The notes beneath the pieces are model-generated. The model was given only the letters and a program-made list of their open reading frames with translations. It searched no databases and was not told where the DNA came from. The translations under genes and the position numbers were made by a program. A stretch of 64,000 nt of DNA, taken from contig NZ_ANAC01000011.1 of assembly GCF_000341225.1 (NCBI RefSeq), positions 434,001 through 498,000 of the forward strand, in the 5' to 3' direction. Source of the DNA: Nocardiopsis alba DSM 43377. Its GTDB lineage: Bacteria > Actinomycetota > Actinomycetes > Streptosporangiales > Streptosporangiaceae. Numbering within the stretch: the stretch's first letter is position 1; the number at the start of each line of letters is the position of its first letter. Shown piece by piece: positions 1 through 8,029 of this stretch.

Positions 1-558
1 TCGGGCCTTCTCATGCAGGTCATGGGTCTGGTGGTCCTCTTCGGCTCCGACCTGCTCTTCCCGATGAGGATGGACGCCGACGGGGTGCCGATCATGACCC
101 CCGAGGGCATGCCCGTGATCGAGCCGGGCGCCCAGATGATGACCTCCCTCTCGGGAACCTTCACCGGTATGGGCGGGGCGCTGTTCTACCTGGGACTGGT
201 GTGGTGGCTGGTCCGCCGGGACGGCCGGGTCGCCCGGGCCCTGGGGGCGCTGACCCCGCTGGGGCGGATGACGCTCACGGTCTACCTGGCGAGCACGGCG
301 GTGTTCCTGGTGTTGAAGCCCTTCGAGGGGCAGCTCCCGACGCTCGCCCACTACGCCTTGGGCGTGACCTACTTCGTGGTGATGGCCCTGGTCGCGCGCT
401 GGTGGCTGGGCCGGTTCCGGCTGGGCCCCCTGGAGTGGGTCTGGAGGAGCCTCGTCCACCTGCGCCCCATGCCGATGCGGCGGCGCGAGACGGGCGTGGC
501 CGAGACGGAGGCCGTGGCGTCCGCTCCGAGCGCGGGCGGCACCGGAACCGCGGCCTAG
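1..558 (+). CDS. DUF418 membrane protein, 5' truncated by window edge
   Basis: The frame is open to the first base, so the true start lies outside the window; 185 residues of the C-terminal half are present. Several hydrophobic helices are visible, and the C-terminus carries the F-x-x-GPLEWVWR signature typical of DUF418 proteins (here FRLGPLEWVWRSL). DUF418 proteins are multi-pass membrane proteins of unknown function. The C-terminal 30 residues are Ala/Gly/Glu-rich and probably cytoplasmic. It converges with the MoaD-like gene with only 8 bases between stop codons. A second, complete DUF418 gene lies at 34943-36142. The family call is firm, the function unknown. Confidence 0.8.
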   Translation, partial: SGLLMQVMGLVVLFGSDLLFPMRMDADGVPIMTPEGMPVIEPGAQMMTSLSGTFTGMGGALFYLGLVWWLVRRDGRVARALGALTPLGRMTLTVYLASTAVFLVLKPFEGQLPTLAHYALGVTYFVVMALVARWWLGRFRLGPLEWVWRSLVHLRPMPMRRRETGVAETEAVASAPSAGGTGTAA

Positions 559-566
559 AACACTCC

Positions 567-851
567 CTAGCCGCCGGCGACGGAGGGCAGCAGGCGTACG
601 TCGGCACCGTCGTGGACGGGGGCGTCCAGACCACCGATGGTCCGGCACTCGTCCTCGTCCACGAACACGTTCACGTACCTGCGCAACAGCCCACGCTCGT
701 CCCGGATCCTGCGATCCAGCCCCGGATGACGCGCGACCAGGGCGTCCAGGACCCCGCGCAACGCCACGGGGCCGTCGACCTCCACCGGGACGTGGGCGGC
801 CCCGTCGGCGTCGGAGCGCAACAGACCGGGCAGGTGCACGATCACCCGCAT
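567..851 (-). CDS. MoaD/ThiS-like ubiquitin-fold protein
   Basis: A 94-residue protein starting at MRVIVHLP and ending in ...LLPSVAGG. The C-terminal Gly-Gly and the beta-grasp pattern match the MoaD/ThiS family, whose members carry sulfur as a C-terminal thiocarboxylate. A VNVFVDEDE segment sits near the middle, as in MoaD. It starts one base after the stop of the BNR-repeat gene, so the two are almost certainly co-translated. No molybdopterin or thiamine genes are adjacent, so its sulfur acceptor is unknown; it may act as a protein modifier or with the neighbouring beta-propeller protein. An in-frame upstream start at 905 was rejected because it would lie inside the preceding gene. Confidence 0.8.
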   Translation of the reverse strand: MRVIVHLPGLLRSDADGAAHVPVEVDGPVALRGVLDALVARHPGLDRRIRDERGLLRRYVNVFVDEDECRTIGGLDAPVHDGADVRLLPSVAGG

Positions 852-852
852 C

Positions 853-1956
853 TCACACCTCCGCGGCCCGGACGCACAGCACGTCGGGCAGATGGGCGAC
901 CACACGGTGCCAGCGCTCCTCGTCGTCGGTGAGGGCGTAGACGTCGCCGTTGCGGGTCCCGAAGTAGAACCCGGGCACCTCGGCCCCGTCGGTGCAGGCC
1001 GCGTCGCGCAGCACGATCCCGAAGTAGGGCTCCTCGGGCAGTCCGGCGTCGATCGCCCGCCAGCTCTCCCCGGAGTCGTCGGTGCGGTAGGCGCGCAGCC
1101 GGTTCTCCGGTGGCAGGTGCACCTCCTGGCTGACCACGGGGAAGTTGAAGGCCGACTCCGCCCGATGCGGGTGGGCGACGATCGCGAAGCCGAAGTCGGT
1201 GGGCAGCCCCGTCTCGATCGGCCGCCACCCTTCGGTGGCGGGGGAGGCGCTGCGATAGACCCCGTGGTGGTTCTGCGCGTAGAAGGAACCGTCCGGCGCG
1301 ACGGTCACCTTGTGCACGCACTGGCCGAACTCGGGCTCGGGGTCCGGGAGGAACCCGGCGGAGATGCCCCGGTTGGTGGGCGCCCAGCTCTCCCCGTCGT
1401 CCGAGCTCTGGTAGACGCCTCCGGTGGGCATGGCCACGGTGATGGCCTCGGGGAAGCGCTCACCCGAGCCGAGGACGCCGGGCAGGACGGTGTGGATGGC
1501 GGCCCCTCCGGCGCCGGGGAACCATTCGGCCCGGTGCGGGTGGTCCCAGAGCGAGCGGACCAGGGTGAAGTGGTCGCCGCCGTCGGTGGAGCGGAAGAGG
1601 GCGTGCGGTTCCACGCCCGCGTAGACGGTTCCGGGCTCGGGGCCGAAGGCGAACTGCCAGGCGCGGACGAGGGAGGCGTCGGTGTCCTCGGGGAACGCGA
1701 TCGGCGCGGTGCCGGGCTCGGTCCAGGTGCGGCCGAGGTCGTCGCTGTGCCAGACGCTCGGGCCGAAGTGCCAGCTCTCGGTCCCCACGAGCAGACGGTG
1801 CGTGTGCGGGTCGATCCCGACCGTGTAGACCGGGCTCATTCCGGCGTCGTCGTTCTCGTCGAGCCGGTGCGGTCCGAGCACCTCCCACGAACGTCGATCC
1901 TCGCTGCGCGCGGTGAACAGGCCCTTGCGCGTTCCGATGATCAGCAGATACGTCAT
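853..1956 (-). CDS. BNR/sortilin-like beta-propeller protein
   Basis: A protein of about 367 residues with repeated Ser/Asp-x-Asp-x-Gly-x-(S/T)-W Asp-box motifs (SDDLGRTW, TDGGDHF, SDDGESW, TDDSGESW). These mark BNR or VPS10/sortilin-like beta-propellers. The opening LLIIGTRKGLF is typical of the bacterial exo-alpha-sialidase-like family of unknown substrate. There is no signal peptide, so a cytoplasmic role is likely and sialidase activity should not be assumed. The start chosen is MTYLL, with a G-rich tract just upstream; an ATG four codons earlier (1968) is possible. It is the first gene of a two-gene unit with the MoaD-like protein. Confidence 0.75.
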   Translation of the reverse strand: MTYLLIIGTRKGLFTARSEDRRSWEVLGPHRLDENDDAGMSPVYTVGIDPHTHRLLVGTESWHFGPSVWHSDDLGRTWTEPGTAPIAFPEDTDASLVRAWQFAFGPEPGTVYAGVEPHALFRSTDGGDHFTLVRSLWDHPHRAEWFPGAGGAAIHTVLPGVLGSGERFPEAITVAMPTGGVYQSSDDGESWAPTNRGISAGFLPDPEPEFGQCVHKVTVAPDGSFYAQNHHGVYRSASPATEGWRPIETGLPTDFGFAIVAHPHRAESAFNFPVVSQEVHLPPENRLRAYRTDDSGESWRAIDAGLPEEPYFGIVLRDAACTDGAEVPGFYFGTRNGDVYALTDDEERWHRVVAHLPDVLCVRAAEV

Positions 1957-2451
1957 CACGCCCCCCATGATGTGACCTAGATCTCCACTGTGACACAGGG
2001 GTGTGACATTCGCCGGTCGTTCACCCGTGGTTCCCCGGGGGAGCCTGTCCGGAAGGTGTAGATATGTCCTTGGTTGGCGGGTTCCGGACGCATGGAAAAG
2101 TCAATAGTTAGGAACCCGAACGATTTACTCGAGGTGGTTTATTCGCGCCGCTCGGAAAAGAGACCCCTCCGGAGGGATAACTTCCCTCAGGGGGGAACCC
2201 TTTCCGATCAGAGGTTTCGTCGTTCAGCGGAAGGCGGTTGTCGGTCTCCCAACGCTTTGCAATAAAATCCCGGGCCAACAAGCGGTGCCCCGAAGATCCT
2301 CCAGGCCTTCGGGTGCCGCACGCATCCCATCCCTAGAACAGCCCGGACGATTTCCCGCCACCTCGATCTTCCGCGTCCGTTTAGGGACCACCGTCCCAAT
2401 GGTCGGTCCCGCGTACCGAGAAGTACCGAGTTCCATCGATAGGGTCGCCTC
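1957..2451. other. gene-poor stretch between divergent genes
   Basis: No convincing gene. A 63-codon frame at 2074-2265 has no homology I recognise. The part near 2090-2150 is visibly less GC-rich than the surroundings. The hexamer TGTGAC occurs three times in direct orientation at 1971, 1989 and 2002, just upstream of the BNR gene start. The octamer GTACCGAG is repeated at 2413-2420 and 2423-2430, one helical turn apart and about 20 bases before the TetR gene. Both repeats are candidate regulator-binding sites only. Confidence 0.4.
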
Positions 2452-3045
2452 ATGCAACACCCCTCCGACACGCTCCACGCGCGCAAACGCCGTAAGGCGC
2501 GGGCCATGATCGTGTCATCAGCCTTCCAACTCTTCTCCGAACACGGATTCGACAACGTGACCGTCGCGGCCATCGCCGAGCGGGCCGAGGTCGGCCGGAC
2601 CACCTTCTTCCGGTACTTCGGCGACAAACAACAGGTGCTCTTCGCCGACGAGTGCGACGAGGTGGACCGCATGTGCGCCTACGTGCGCGACAAGGCGGGT
2701 CGCCCCCTGGGCTCCGACCTCGGGGCCGCACTGGCCCTGCTCCGCGAGGCCGACACCGTCACCAAGCCCTACGCCGTGCTCTCTCCGGCGCACTCGGCCG
2801 TCCTGGCCCGGCTGCTCCGGGAGAGCGTCGACCTCAGATCCCGTTACCTGCTCACCCGCCAACAGCGGGCGCTACGGCTGGCCGGAGCCCTGGTCGAGGC
2901 CGGAGCGGTCGAGAAGGTCGCGGTTCTGGCGGCCCACACGGCGATGGCCTGCGAACTCACCGCCATGAGACTCGCCGAGAGCCCCGAGGCCCACCCCGCA
3001 CACGTGGAGGAGGCCCACGGGCTGCTGCGCTCTCTCGGAGGATGA
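2452..3045 (+). CDS. TetR-family transcriptional regulator
   Basis: A 197-residue regulator. The N-terminal helix-turn-helix (about residues 18-62) shows the TetR pattern: an AxxLFxExGFDNVTVAAIAxxA core followed by GRTTFFRYFGDK. The Phe-Phe-Arg-Tyr-Phe variant is common in actinobacterial TetR proteins. The C-terminal two thirds is the variable ligand/dimerisation domain. The gene stands alone; the direct repeat of GTACCGAG just upstream could be an autoregulatory site. A GC hairpin at 3054-3091 follows the stop. Target and ligand are unknown. Confidence 0.85.
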   Translation: MQHPSDTLHARKRRKARAMIVSSAFQLFSEHGFDNVTVAAIAERAEVGRTTFFRYFGDKQQVLFADECDEVDRMCAYVRDKAGRPLGSDLGAALALLREADTVTKPYAVLSPAHSAVLARLLRESVDLRSRYLLTRQQRALRLAGALVEAGAVEKVAVLAAHTAMACELTAMRLAESPEAHPAHVEEAHGLLRSLGG

Positions 3046-3053
3046 TCGACGAG

Positions 3054-3091
3054 GACCCGCGACCCCGGGAACGAGGCCGTGGTCGCGGGTC
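3054..3091 (+). terminator. hairpin downstream of TetR gene
   Basis: Perfect 11-bp inverted repeat (GACCCGCGACC / GGTCGCGGGTC) nine bases after the stop codon, without a T tract. Such U-less GC hairpins are common actinomycete terminator candidates. Confidence 0.5.
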
Positions 3092-3273
3092 GTACGTCGT
3101 GCTCACGCGCCGGGCGGGGGAGCCGCGGCGACCTTCCGGGGGCGGACCGCCCCGACGGGACGGCCCCTGAGAGGATCGTGCGCGACCCGAGGGTGTGTTC
3201 GAGATCCGGAAGGGACCGACGAGATCATGAGTATGAACCCGACCATCGTCCGTGGACGAGACGGGGCCGCCCG

Positions 3274-4326
3274 ATGACCGACGACTCCAAGGTGCTGTTG
3301 CGGGTCGAGGGCGCTCTGGCCCGCGCCACGCTCAACCGCCCCCGCGCCATCAACGCCCTCGACCACGAGATGGTCCTCATGCTCTCCGACGCCCTCGACG
3401 GCTGGGAGAAGGACGGGTCGGTCGTCGCGGTGCTCATCGACGGCGCCGGTGAACGCGGCCTGTGCGCGGGCGGCGACGTCCGCGCCATGCGGGACAGCGC
3501 TCTGGCCGGGGACGACCGCGCCGCGCGGTTCTGGCGGGACGAGTACCTGCTCAACGCGCGGATCGCCCGCTACGGCAAGCCCTACATCGCCTTCATGGAC
3601 GGTGTGGTCATGGGCGGCGGTGTCGGCGTCTCCGCGCACGGAGGCGTTCGTGTGGTCACCGAGCGCTCCAAGGTGGGCATGCCCGAGACCACCATCGGGT
3701 TCGTTCCGGACGTGGGCGGCACCTACCTGCTGTCCCGCGCCCCCGGAGAACTGGGCACCCACCTCGCCCTGACCTCTACCGCCGTCGGCCCGGCCGACGC
3801 CGTCCACGTGGGCCTGGCCGATCACCACGTACCGTCCGAGCGGCTGCCCGAACTGGCGGTCGCCCTCACCGCCATCGACTCCGAGAGCGCCATCGCCGAG
3901 GTGGTGGCCCGCTTCGTCGAGGAGCCCGCGGCGGGCACGCTGGAACGCGACCGGGAGTGGATCGACGCCTGCTACGCCTCCGACGACGCCGAGGAGATCG
4001 TCGCACGGTTGCGCGCCCACGGCGCCCCGGAGGCCGCCGAGGCGGCCGCGACCATCGAGAGCAGGTCGCCGACCTCGGTGAAGACCACTCTGGCCGCGCT
4101 CCGACGGGCCCGGCGGGCCGGGTCCCTGGAGGAGGTCCTGGAACAGGAGTACCGGGTCTCCTGCGCCGCCCTGAACGGGCCGGACATGGCCGAGGGCATC
4201 CGGGCCCAGGTGGTCGACAAGGACCGGAACCCCGCCTGGACGCCGTCGACGCTGGCCGAGGTCGACGACGCCGATGTCGAGCGCGCCTTCGCGCCCGCGC
4301 CGAGCGGACCGCTGGGCCTGGTCTGA
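3274..4326 (+). CDS. enoyl-CoA hydratase/isomerase, 3-hydroxyisobutyryl-CoA hydrolase-like
   Basis: A 350-residue crotonase-fold protein. The oxyanion-hole segments GLCAGGDVRAM and GVVMGGGVGVSAHG are present, followed by MPETTIGFVPDVGGTYLLS. The GGDVR and PETxIGxxPDVGG pattern together with the 350-residue length (plain hydratases are about 260) points to 3-hydroxyisobutyryl-CoA hydrolase, which acts in valine degradation by releasing 3-hydroxyisobutyrate. The start MTDDSK was chosen because the protein begins directly with the crotonase fold there; the frame is open further upstream without recognisable sequence. No other valine-degradation gene is adjacent. Confidence 0.82.
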   Translation: MTDDSKVLLRVEGALARATLNRPRAINALDHEMVLMLSDALDGWEKDGSVVAVLIDGAGERGLCAGGDVRAMRDSALAGDDRAARFWRDEYLLNARIARYGKPYIAFMDGVVMGGGVGVSAHGGVRVVTERSKVGMPETTIGFVPDVGGTYLLSRAPGELGTHLALTSTAVGPADAVHVGLADHHVPSERLPELAVALTAIDSESAIAEVVARFVEEPAAGTLERDREWIDACYASDDAEEIVARLRAHGAPEAAEAAATIESRSPTSVKTTLAALRRARRAGSLEEVLEQEYRVSCAALNGPDMAEGIRAQVVDKDRNPAWTPSTLAEVDDADVERAFAPAPSGPLGLV

Positions 4327-4333
4327 CGTGAGA

Positions 4334-4361
4334 GGGTCCGGGTGGAGGATCGCCCGGACCC
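4334..4361 (+). terminator. hairpin downstream of hydrolase gene
   Basis: Perfect 9-bp inverted repeat GGGTCCGGG / CCCGGACCC with a 10-base loop, seven bases after the stop codon. Confidence 0.5.
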
Positions 4362-4456
4362 CGTCCCGAACCGGCCGCCCCTCGGGCCCGTCACAGGGGA
4401 GTACGTTCCCGGGGCGAAGGGCCTCGGCCCAGAGCAGCGCGGAGGAGGACCTCCCC

Positions 4457-4936
4457 ATGTCCCCCAGGCCCGGAACCATCACCGCGATCCAGGTGATCCT
4501 CTACATTCGAGCGACCTTGGGCGTCCTGAGTCTCCTCGCCGTCCTGACCGGGTGGGGGCCGACGAGCGGCTCGGAGGTCTGGAGGGTCACGTGGGACACG
4601 GCCGTGTTCGACGTCGTCCCCGAGCTTCAGGCGGAGGGGTATCCCGGTCTCTACACGGGTGCCTTCGTCTCCTCCCTCATGGCCGTCGTGGAGCTGATCG
4701 CCTTCGAGTTCTACGTGGCCTCGACCCTGGGGCGTGGAGGCCGTCGAACCCGCCTGCTCGTACGGATCACGGCGGTCTTCGGCTGTGTCGGCGCCGCTCT
4801 GGCCCTGTTCTCCGGAGGGGACTTCGCACCTCTTCTCATCCTCATGATCGTGGTGTTGGTGCTCAACGAGAGCGCCTCGGCCGAGGACTGGTACCGGGAG
4901 ACCGAGTACCCGGCCCCGCGCCCCGGCGCCGTCTGA
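4457..4936 (+). CDS. small four-helix membrane protein, unknown function
   Basis: A 159-residue protein with about four hydrophobic segments: near residues 10-30, 63-85, 98-118 and 122-138. It starts at an ATG preceded by a strong ribosome-binding site (GGAGGAGG, 4441-4448). The short C-terminus is polar (EDWYRETEY). I do not recognise the family. It resembles many small actinobacterial integral membrane proteins of unknown role. It converges with the response-regulator gene; a shared hairpin overlaps both stop codons. Confidence 0.65.
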   Translation: MSPRPGTITAIQVILYIRATLGVLSLLAVLTGWGPTSGSEVWRVTWDTAVFDVVPELQAEGYPGLYTGAFVSSLMAVVELIAFEFYVASTLGRGGRRTRLLVRITAVFGCVGAALALFSGGDFAPLLILMIVVLVLNESASAEDWYRETEYPAPRPGAV

Positions 4937-4960
4937 CCCTCCCGGTTCCCGAGGGGTCAG
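4933..4960. terminator. bidirectional hairpin between convergent genes
   Basis: CTGACCCTC pairs with GAGGGGTCAG (one bulged base). The hairpin overlaps the stop codons of the membrane protein on the plus strand and of the response regulator on the minus strand. Confidence 0.4.
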
Positions 4961-5559
4961 AGCCAGTCGTGTTCGCGCGCGTACCGGGCCGCCTTGTGCC
5001 GGGTCCGCGTCCGGGTCTTGCTCATCGCGTTCGACAGGTAGTTGCGCACCGTGCCCTCGGCCAGATGGAGACGGGCGGCGATCTCGGCCACCGAGTACCC
5101 CTCGCCCGTCTCCCTCAGCACGTCGACCTCGCGTTCGGTCAACGGACAATCGTCGATGACGGCGAGCGCGGACACCTCCGGGTCGATCCACCGGCGACCT
5201 TCGTGCAGGGTCGCGATCACGGTGGCGATATGCGACGGTTCGGCGGATTTGCCGACGAACCCCCGGACACCCAGCCGCAACGCCTTGCGGAGCACACCGG
5301 GCCTGGCATGCCGGGTCAGCATGAGGACCACCTGGTCCGGGAGCTCTCGCCGGATCCTCTCGACCGCCCCCAGCCCATCGATCCCGGGCATCTCCAGGTC
5401 GATGACGAGCACGTCGGGCCGGTGGGAGAGCGTGGCCTCCACGGCCCGCGCGCCGTCCTCGGCCTCGGCGAGAACGGTGATCTCGCCTTCGAGGGGGAGC
5501 AGCGCGGCCAACGCCTTGCGCAGTAGGGCCTCGTCGTCGACGAGTACGACGGTGGTCAT
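4957..5559 (-). CDS. NarL/FixJ-type response regulator
   Basis: A 200-residue regulator with a receiver domain (VLVDDE acidic pair near residues 8-10, phospho-acceptor D54 in VIDLEMPG, switch Thr in LMLTRH, and the conserved Lys in FVGKSA). A LuxR-type helix-turn-helix follows (LTEREVDVLRETGEGYSVAEIAARLHLAEGTVRNYLS). The partner is the kinase immediately upstream: stop and start overlap in TGATG, so the two are translationally coupled. The pair resembles the DesK-DesR/LiaSR type. Its signal is unknown. Confidence 0.93.
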   Translation of the reverse strand: MTTVVLVDDEALLRKALAALLPLEGEITVLAEAEDGARAVEATLSHRPDVLVIDLEMPGIDGLGAVERIRRELPDQVVLMLTRHARPGVLRKALRLGVRGFVGKSAEPSHIATVIATLHEGRRWIDPEVSALAVIDDCPLTEREVDVLRETGEGYSVAEIAARLHLAEGTVRNYLSNAMSKTRTRTRHKAARYAREHDWL

Positions 5560-6695
5560 CAACGGTCCTTCTCGGTCGTCGCGGAGATGTCGGAGAGCGG
5601 TCGGGGGAGAGAGGCCGCCGTCGTGAACCGTCCGGCCTCGCGCTCCACGGTCAATTCGCCCCCTTGGTCGATGAGCCTTTCCCTGAGGACGGCGAGCCCG
5701 CCGAGCTCAGGAGTGGGGCCCGGACCGGCACCGTCGTTGACCACACGGATCCCCGACTCCGACAGTGAGATCCATACCCGCTCGGCCTCGGAGTGGCGGA
5801 GGATGTTGGTGGTGGCCTCCCTGAGGACCTGACCGAGCGATTCGCCCGCCCGTACGTCCACCTCGCCCTCACGGTCGACCTCCACCCGGATCCCGGCCGC
5901 CTCGAAGAGGTTCTTGGCGTTCTCCAGCTCCACGGACAGGTTGAGCCGACGTTGGGCGTAGGCCAGCTCCCTGGTACGGAGGATGGTGTCGCCGACCAGG
6001 GAGTGGATCTCCTCCAGTTCCCGTTCCGCCCGCTCGGCGTCGACGTGCACCAGCCTGCGGGCCAGCGTGGTCTTCAACTTCACCACGTGCAGTGTGTGGC
6101 CCTGAATGTCGTGCAGGTCGCCGGCGAACCGCACCCTCTCCCGGGCCACGGCCAGCTCCGCCTCATGCTCGCGGGCCCGGTCCAGTTCCGTGACGAGCTC
6201 GGAGATCACCTGGTTGAGGTGGACCATGATGACCCCGGTCAGGGCCACGCTCAGGGGGACGGCGACATAACCGAGCATCTGGTCGACGAGGCTCTCGTCG
6301 GAGAACAGCGGTCGGACCGCGATCCCCAGGAGGAGGACGAGGAACGCGCCCAGGGTCACCGCCCTCCGGTGGGCCGGCAGCCGGTAGGCGACGACCGCGC
6401 TCACGATCGCGAAACCGTAGGCCGCCGTCGGGGAGTCCGCCACCGTCGTCCCGAGGAACCAGAGGGCCGTGGTGACGATCAGGCAGGGCAGGAGGACGGA
6501 GAGACGTCCCGCGGTCCGTCGTGAGACCGCCGTCAGCGCCGCGGTCAGCCCGATCGCCAGGAGAAGGGCCTGCCACCAGGTCTTGGCGTCGACGGCCGCC
6601 AGCAGGGCGCCCATCGAGGAGAGGGAGGCGGAGACGATGTGGAGGTTCAGGTCGTGCAGACGGCTCCGCGTCGTCTCGACCGGCTCGGTGGTCAC
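5559..6695 (-). CDS. DesK/NarX-type sensor histidine kinase
   Basis: A 378-residue membrane kinase. Five to six hydrophobic segments occupy residues 20-165, then a short coiled linker, then the HisKA_3 phospho-acceptor motif FAGDLHDIQGH with His195. The C-terminal ATPase domain is compact: REATTNILRHSEA supplies the N-box and VVNDGAGPGPTPELGGLAVLRERL the G-box. There is no large extracytoplasmic domain, so it probably senses a membrane-borne cue. It starts with GTG and is first in a two-gene unit with its response regulator. Confidence 0.92.
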   Translation of the reverse strand: MTTEPVETTRSRLHDLNLHIVSASLSSMGALLAAVDAKTWWQALLLAIGLTAALTAVSRRTAGRLSVLLPCLIVTTALWFLGTTVADSPTAAYGFAIVSAVVAYRLPAHRRAVTLGAFLVLLLGIAVRPLFSDESLVDQMLGYVAVPLSVALTGVIMVHLNQVISELVTELDRAREHEAELAVARERVRFAGDLHDIQGHTLHVVKLKTTLARRLVHVDAERAERELEEIHSLVGDTILRTRELAYAQRRLNLSVELENAKNLFEAAGIRVEVDREGEVDVRAGESLGQVLREATTNILRHSEAERVWISLSESGIRVVNDGAGPGPTPELGGLAVLRERLIDQGGELTVEREAGRFTTAASLPRPLSDISATTEKDR

Positions 6696-6808
6696 GTGCG
6701 GCTCTTCTCGGTCGAACTGCGGGGATCGACCCTCAGTATTCTCTCGCCGATGGGCGCCGACCAGTGACGTGGCGTCATCGTTCCGGGCCTCTCCACGTCA
6801 CACCGGAA

Positions 6809-6840
6809 CCCCGTCGCCCGCTCGTGGGCGGACGACGGGG
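6809..6840 (-). terminator. hairpin downstream of glucanase gene
   Basis: CCCCGTCG pairs with CGACGGGG, with a shorter inner CCC/GGG stem. It lies between the start of the kinase gene and the end of the glucanase gene, both on the minus strand, so it fits termination of the glucanase transcript. Confidence 0.45.
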
Positions 6841-6850
6841 CGGTATCCGA

Positions 6851-8029
6851 TCAGAACGGGGTCAGGGTGATCTCCAGGCCGGCGGGGGCGTGGTCCTGCA
6901 CGTAGGAGGCGAAGTCGGCCACGTCGTCGAAGGCGAACCCGTAGGCCTTACCGTCCTCGGTGTGCTCGTGGAAGACGGCGGCGTAGTGGTTGGCGATCTC
7001 GTCCAGGTAGAACCCGGCCGGGTCGTCGGTGGGCTGCTCGGCGATGTCCGCCAGGGTGGAACGGTTGAGCGCGGCGCCCACGATGGCGGCGACCGGTCCG
7101 GTGATCCCGTCGTTGGGGGCGGCCAGGGCCCCGTCGCAGAAGAACACGTCCCGCGTGGTCGGCCTGGGGATGGGGGCCACGCCTCCGTCGAACAGCAGCT
7201 CGTCGCCCTGGACCCGTCCGGTGAAGGTGCCCGCGTTGGTGGTGACCCTCAGGTCGGTGTCCGTGTAGCGCGACCACACGCGGTCCACGTAGGGGTCGAA
7301 GTAGTCGTTCGGGAAGAGTCCGACGTCGAGCGCGTGACCGGGGGCGATGACACGGTGGTCGTCGAAAACCAGCGGGGAGAAGACGGGGTCGGCGGAGAGG
7401 GTCTCGAAGATCGCGTCCCGTCCGCCGGGCAGGAGGAAGCCGGTGCTCTGGTCGGCGTCGCCGGTCAGCCGGATACCGATCGGGACACTGAACTGGTCCA
7501 CCATCGAGGTGTTGCAGAACATCCCGTCCTCGTTGTGCGTGAACTCCACCGTGTCGTGCAGGACGTCGAAGGCGTCGTCGTCCTCCACCCAACCGGCGGG
7601 CAGTTGCAGGGCGGGGTTCCCGTCGCCGTCCTCGACGATCCGGATCCCGAGCTTTCCGCCCAGCGCCAGGTAGATCCGCCCGGACATGTAGGGGAGCGTC
7701 ATGTCGTCGGGCAGCGCGCCCAAGGGGATGGAGTAGTCCGTGTATCCGTCGTCGGTGTTGTCGTCGAGGCTCACGGGGTGCGGGGTCCCGTCCGCGTCGA
7801 CCCGGCAGTGCCGGCCCGTGGTCAGGTCGGTACCGACGATGTACACCAGCACCTCGTCGTCTCCGTAGCGGCCGCTGTCGTTGGTCACGCTGACCGGGAG
7901 CGCTCCCAGATTGGTCGTGGCGGAGGCGGGTCGGAGGAGGCGGGAACCCTCCGGGGCGGCGATGGCGCCCAGCAGGGGGGTGGCGGCGGCGAGCGACGCT
8001 CCACCCAGGAAGAGCCTGCGGTCGATCAT
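6851..8029 (-). CDS. Tat-secreted GH64 beta-1,3-glucanase
   Basis: A 392-residue exported enzyme. The N-terminus (DRRLFLGG then an Ala-rich hydrophobic run) is a twin-arginine signal. The body matches GH64 thaumatin-like endo-beta-1,3-glucanases, which cut curdlan or laminarin to laminaripentaose. E162 (VEFT) and D178 (MVDQF) lie 16 residues apart, the spacing of the catalytic Glu154/Asp170 I recall for the Streptomyces enzyme. The segments DQSTGFLLPGGRD and DPYVDRVWSRY are also family-like. A GGAGAG ribosome-binding site precedes the ATG. The substrate is probably fungal or algal wall glucan. The upstream methyltransferase frame runs through this whole gene in another frame. Confidence 0.87.
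   Translation of the reverse strand: MIDRRLFLGGASLAAATPLLGAIAAPEGSRLLRPASATTNLGALPVSVTNDSGRYGDDEVLVYIVGTDLTTGRHCRVDADGTPHPVSLDDNTDDGYTDYSIPLGALPDDMTLPYMSGRIYLALGGKLGIRIVEDGDGNPALQLPAGWVEDDDAFDVLHDTVEFTHNEDGMFCNTSMVDQFSVPIGIRLTGDADQSTGFLLPGGRDAIFETLSADPVFSPLVFDDHRVIAPGHALDVGLFPNDYFDPYVDRVWSRYTDTDLRVTTNAGTFTGRVQGDELLFDGGVAPIPRPTTRDVFFCDGALAAPNDGITGPVAAIVGAALNRSTLADIAEQPTDDPAGFYLDEIANHYAAVFHEHTEDGKAYGFAFDDVADFASYVQDHAPAGLEITLTPF

Noticed and set aside
1971-2007. Three TGTGAC repeats as a Crp site
   Set aside because: They are direct, irregularly spaced repeats, not the inverted TGTGA-N6-TCACA; kept only as a note in the intergenic entry.
2074-2265. 63-codon open frame in the left intergenic region
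   Set aside because: No recognisable family, no clear ribosome-binding site, and composition unlike the surrounding genes.
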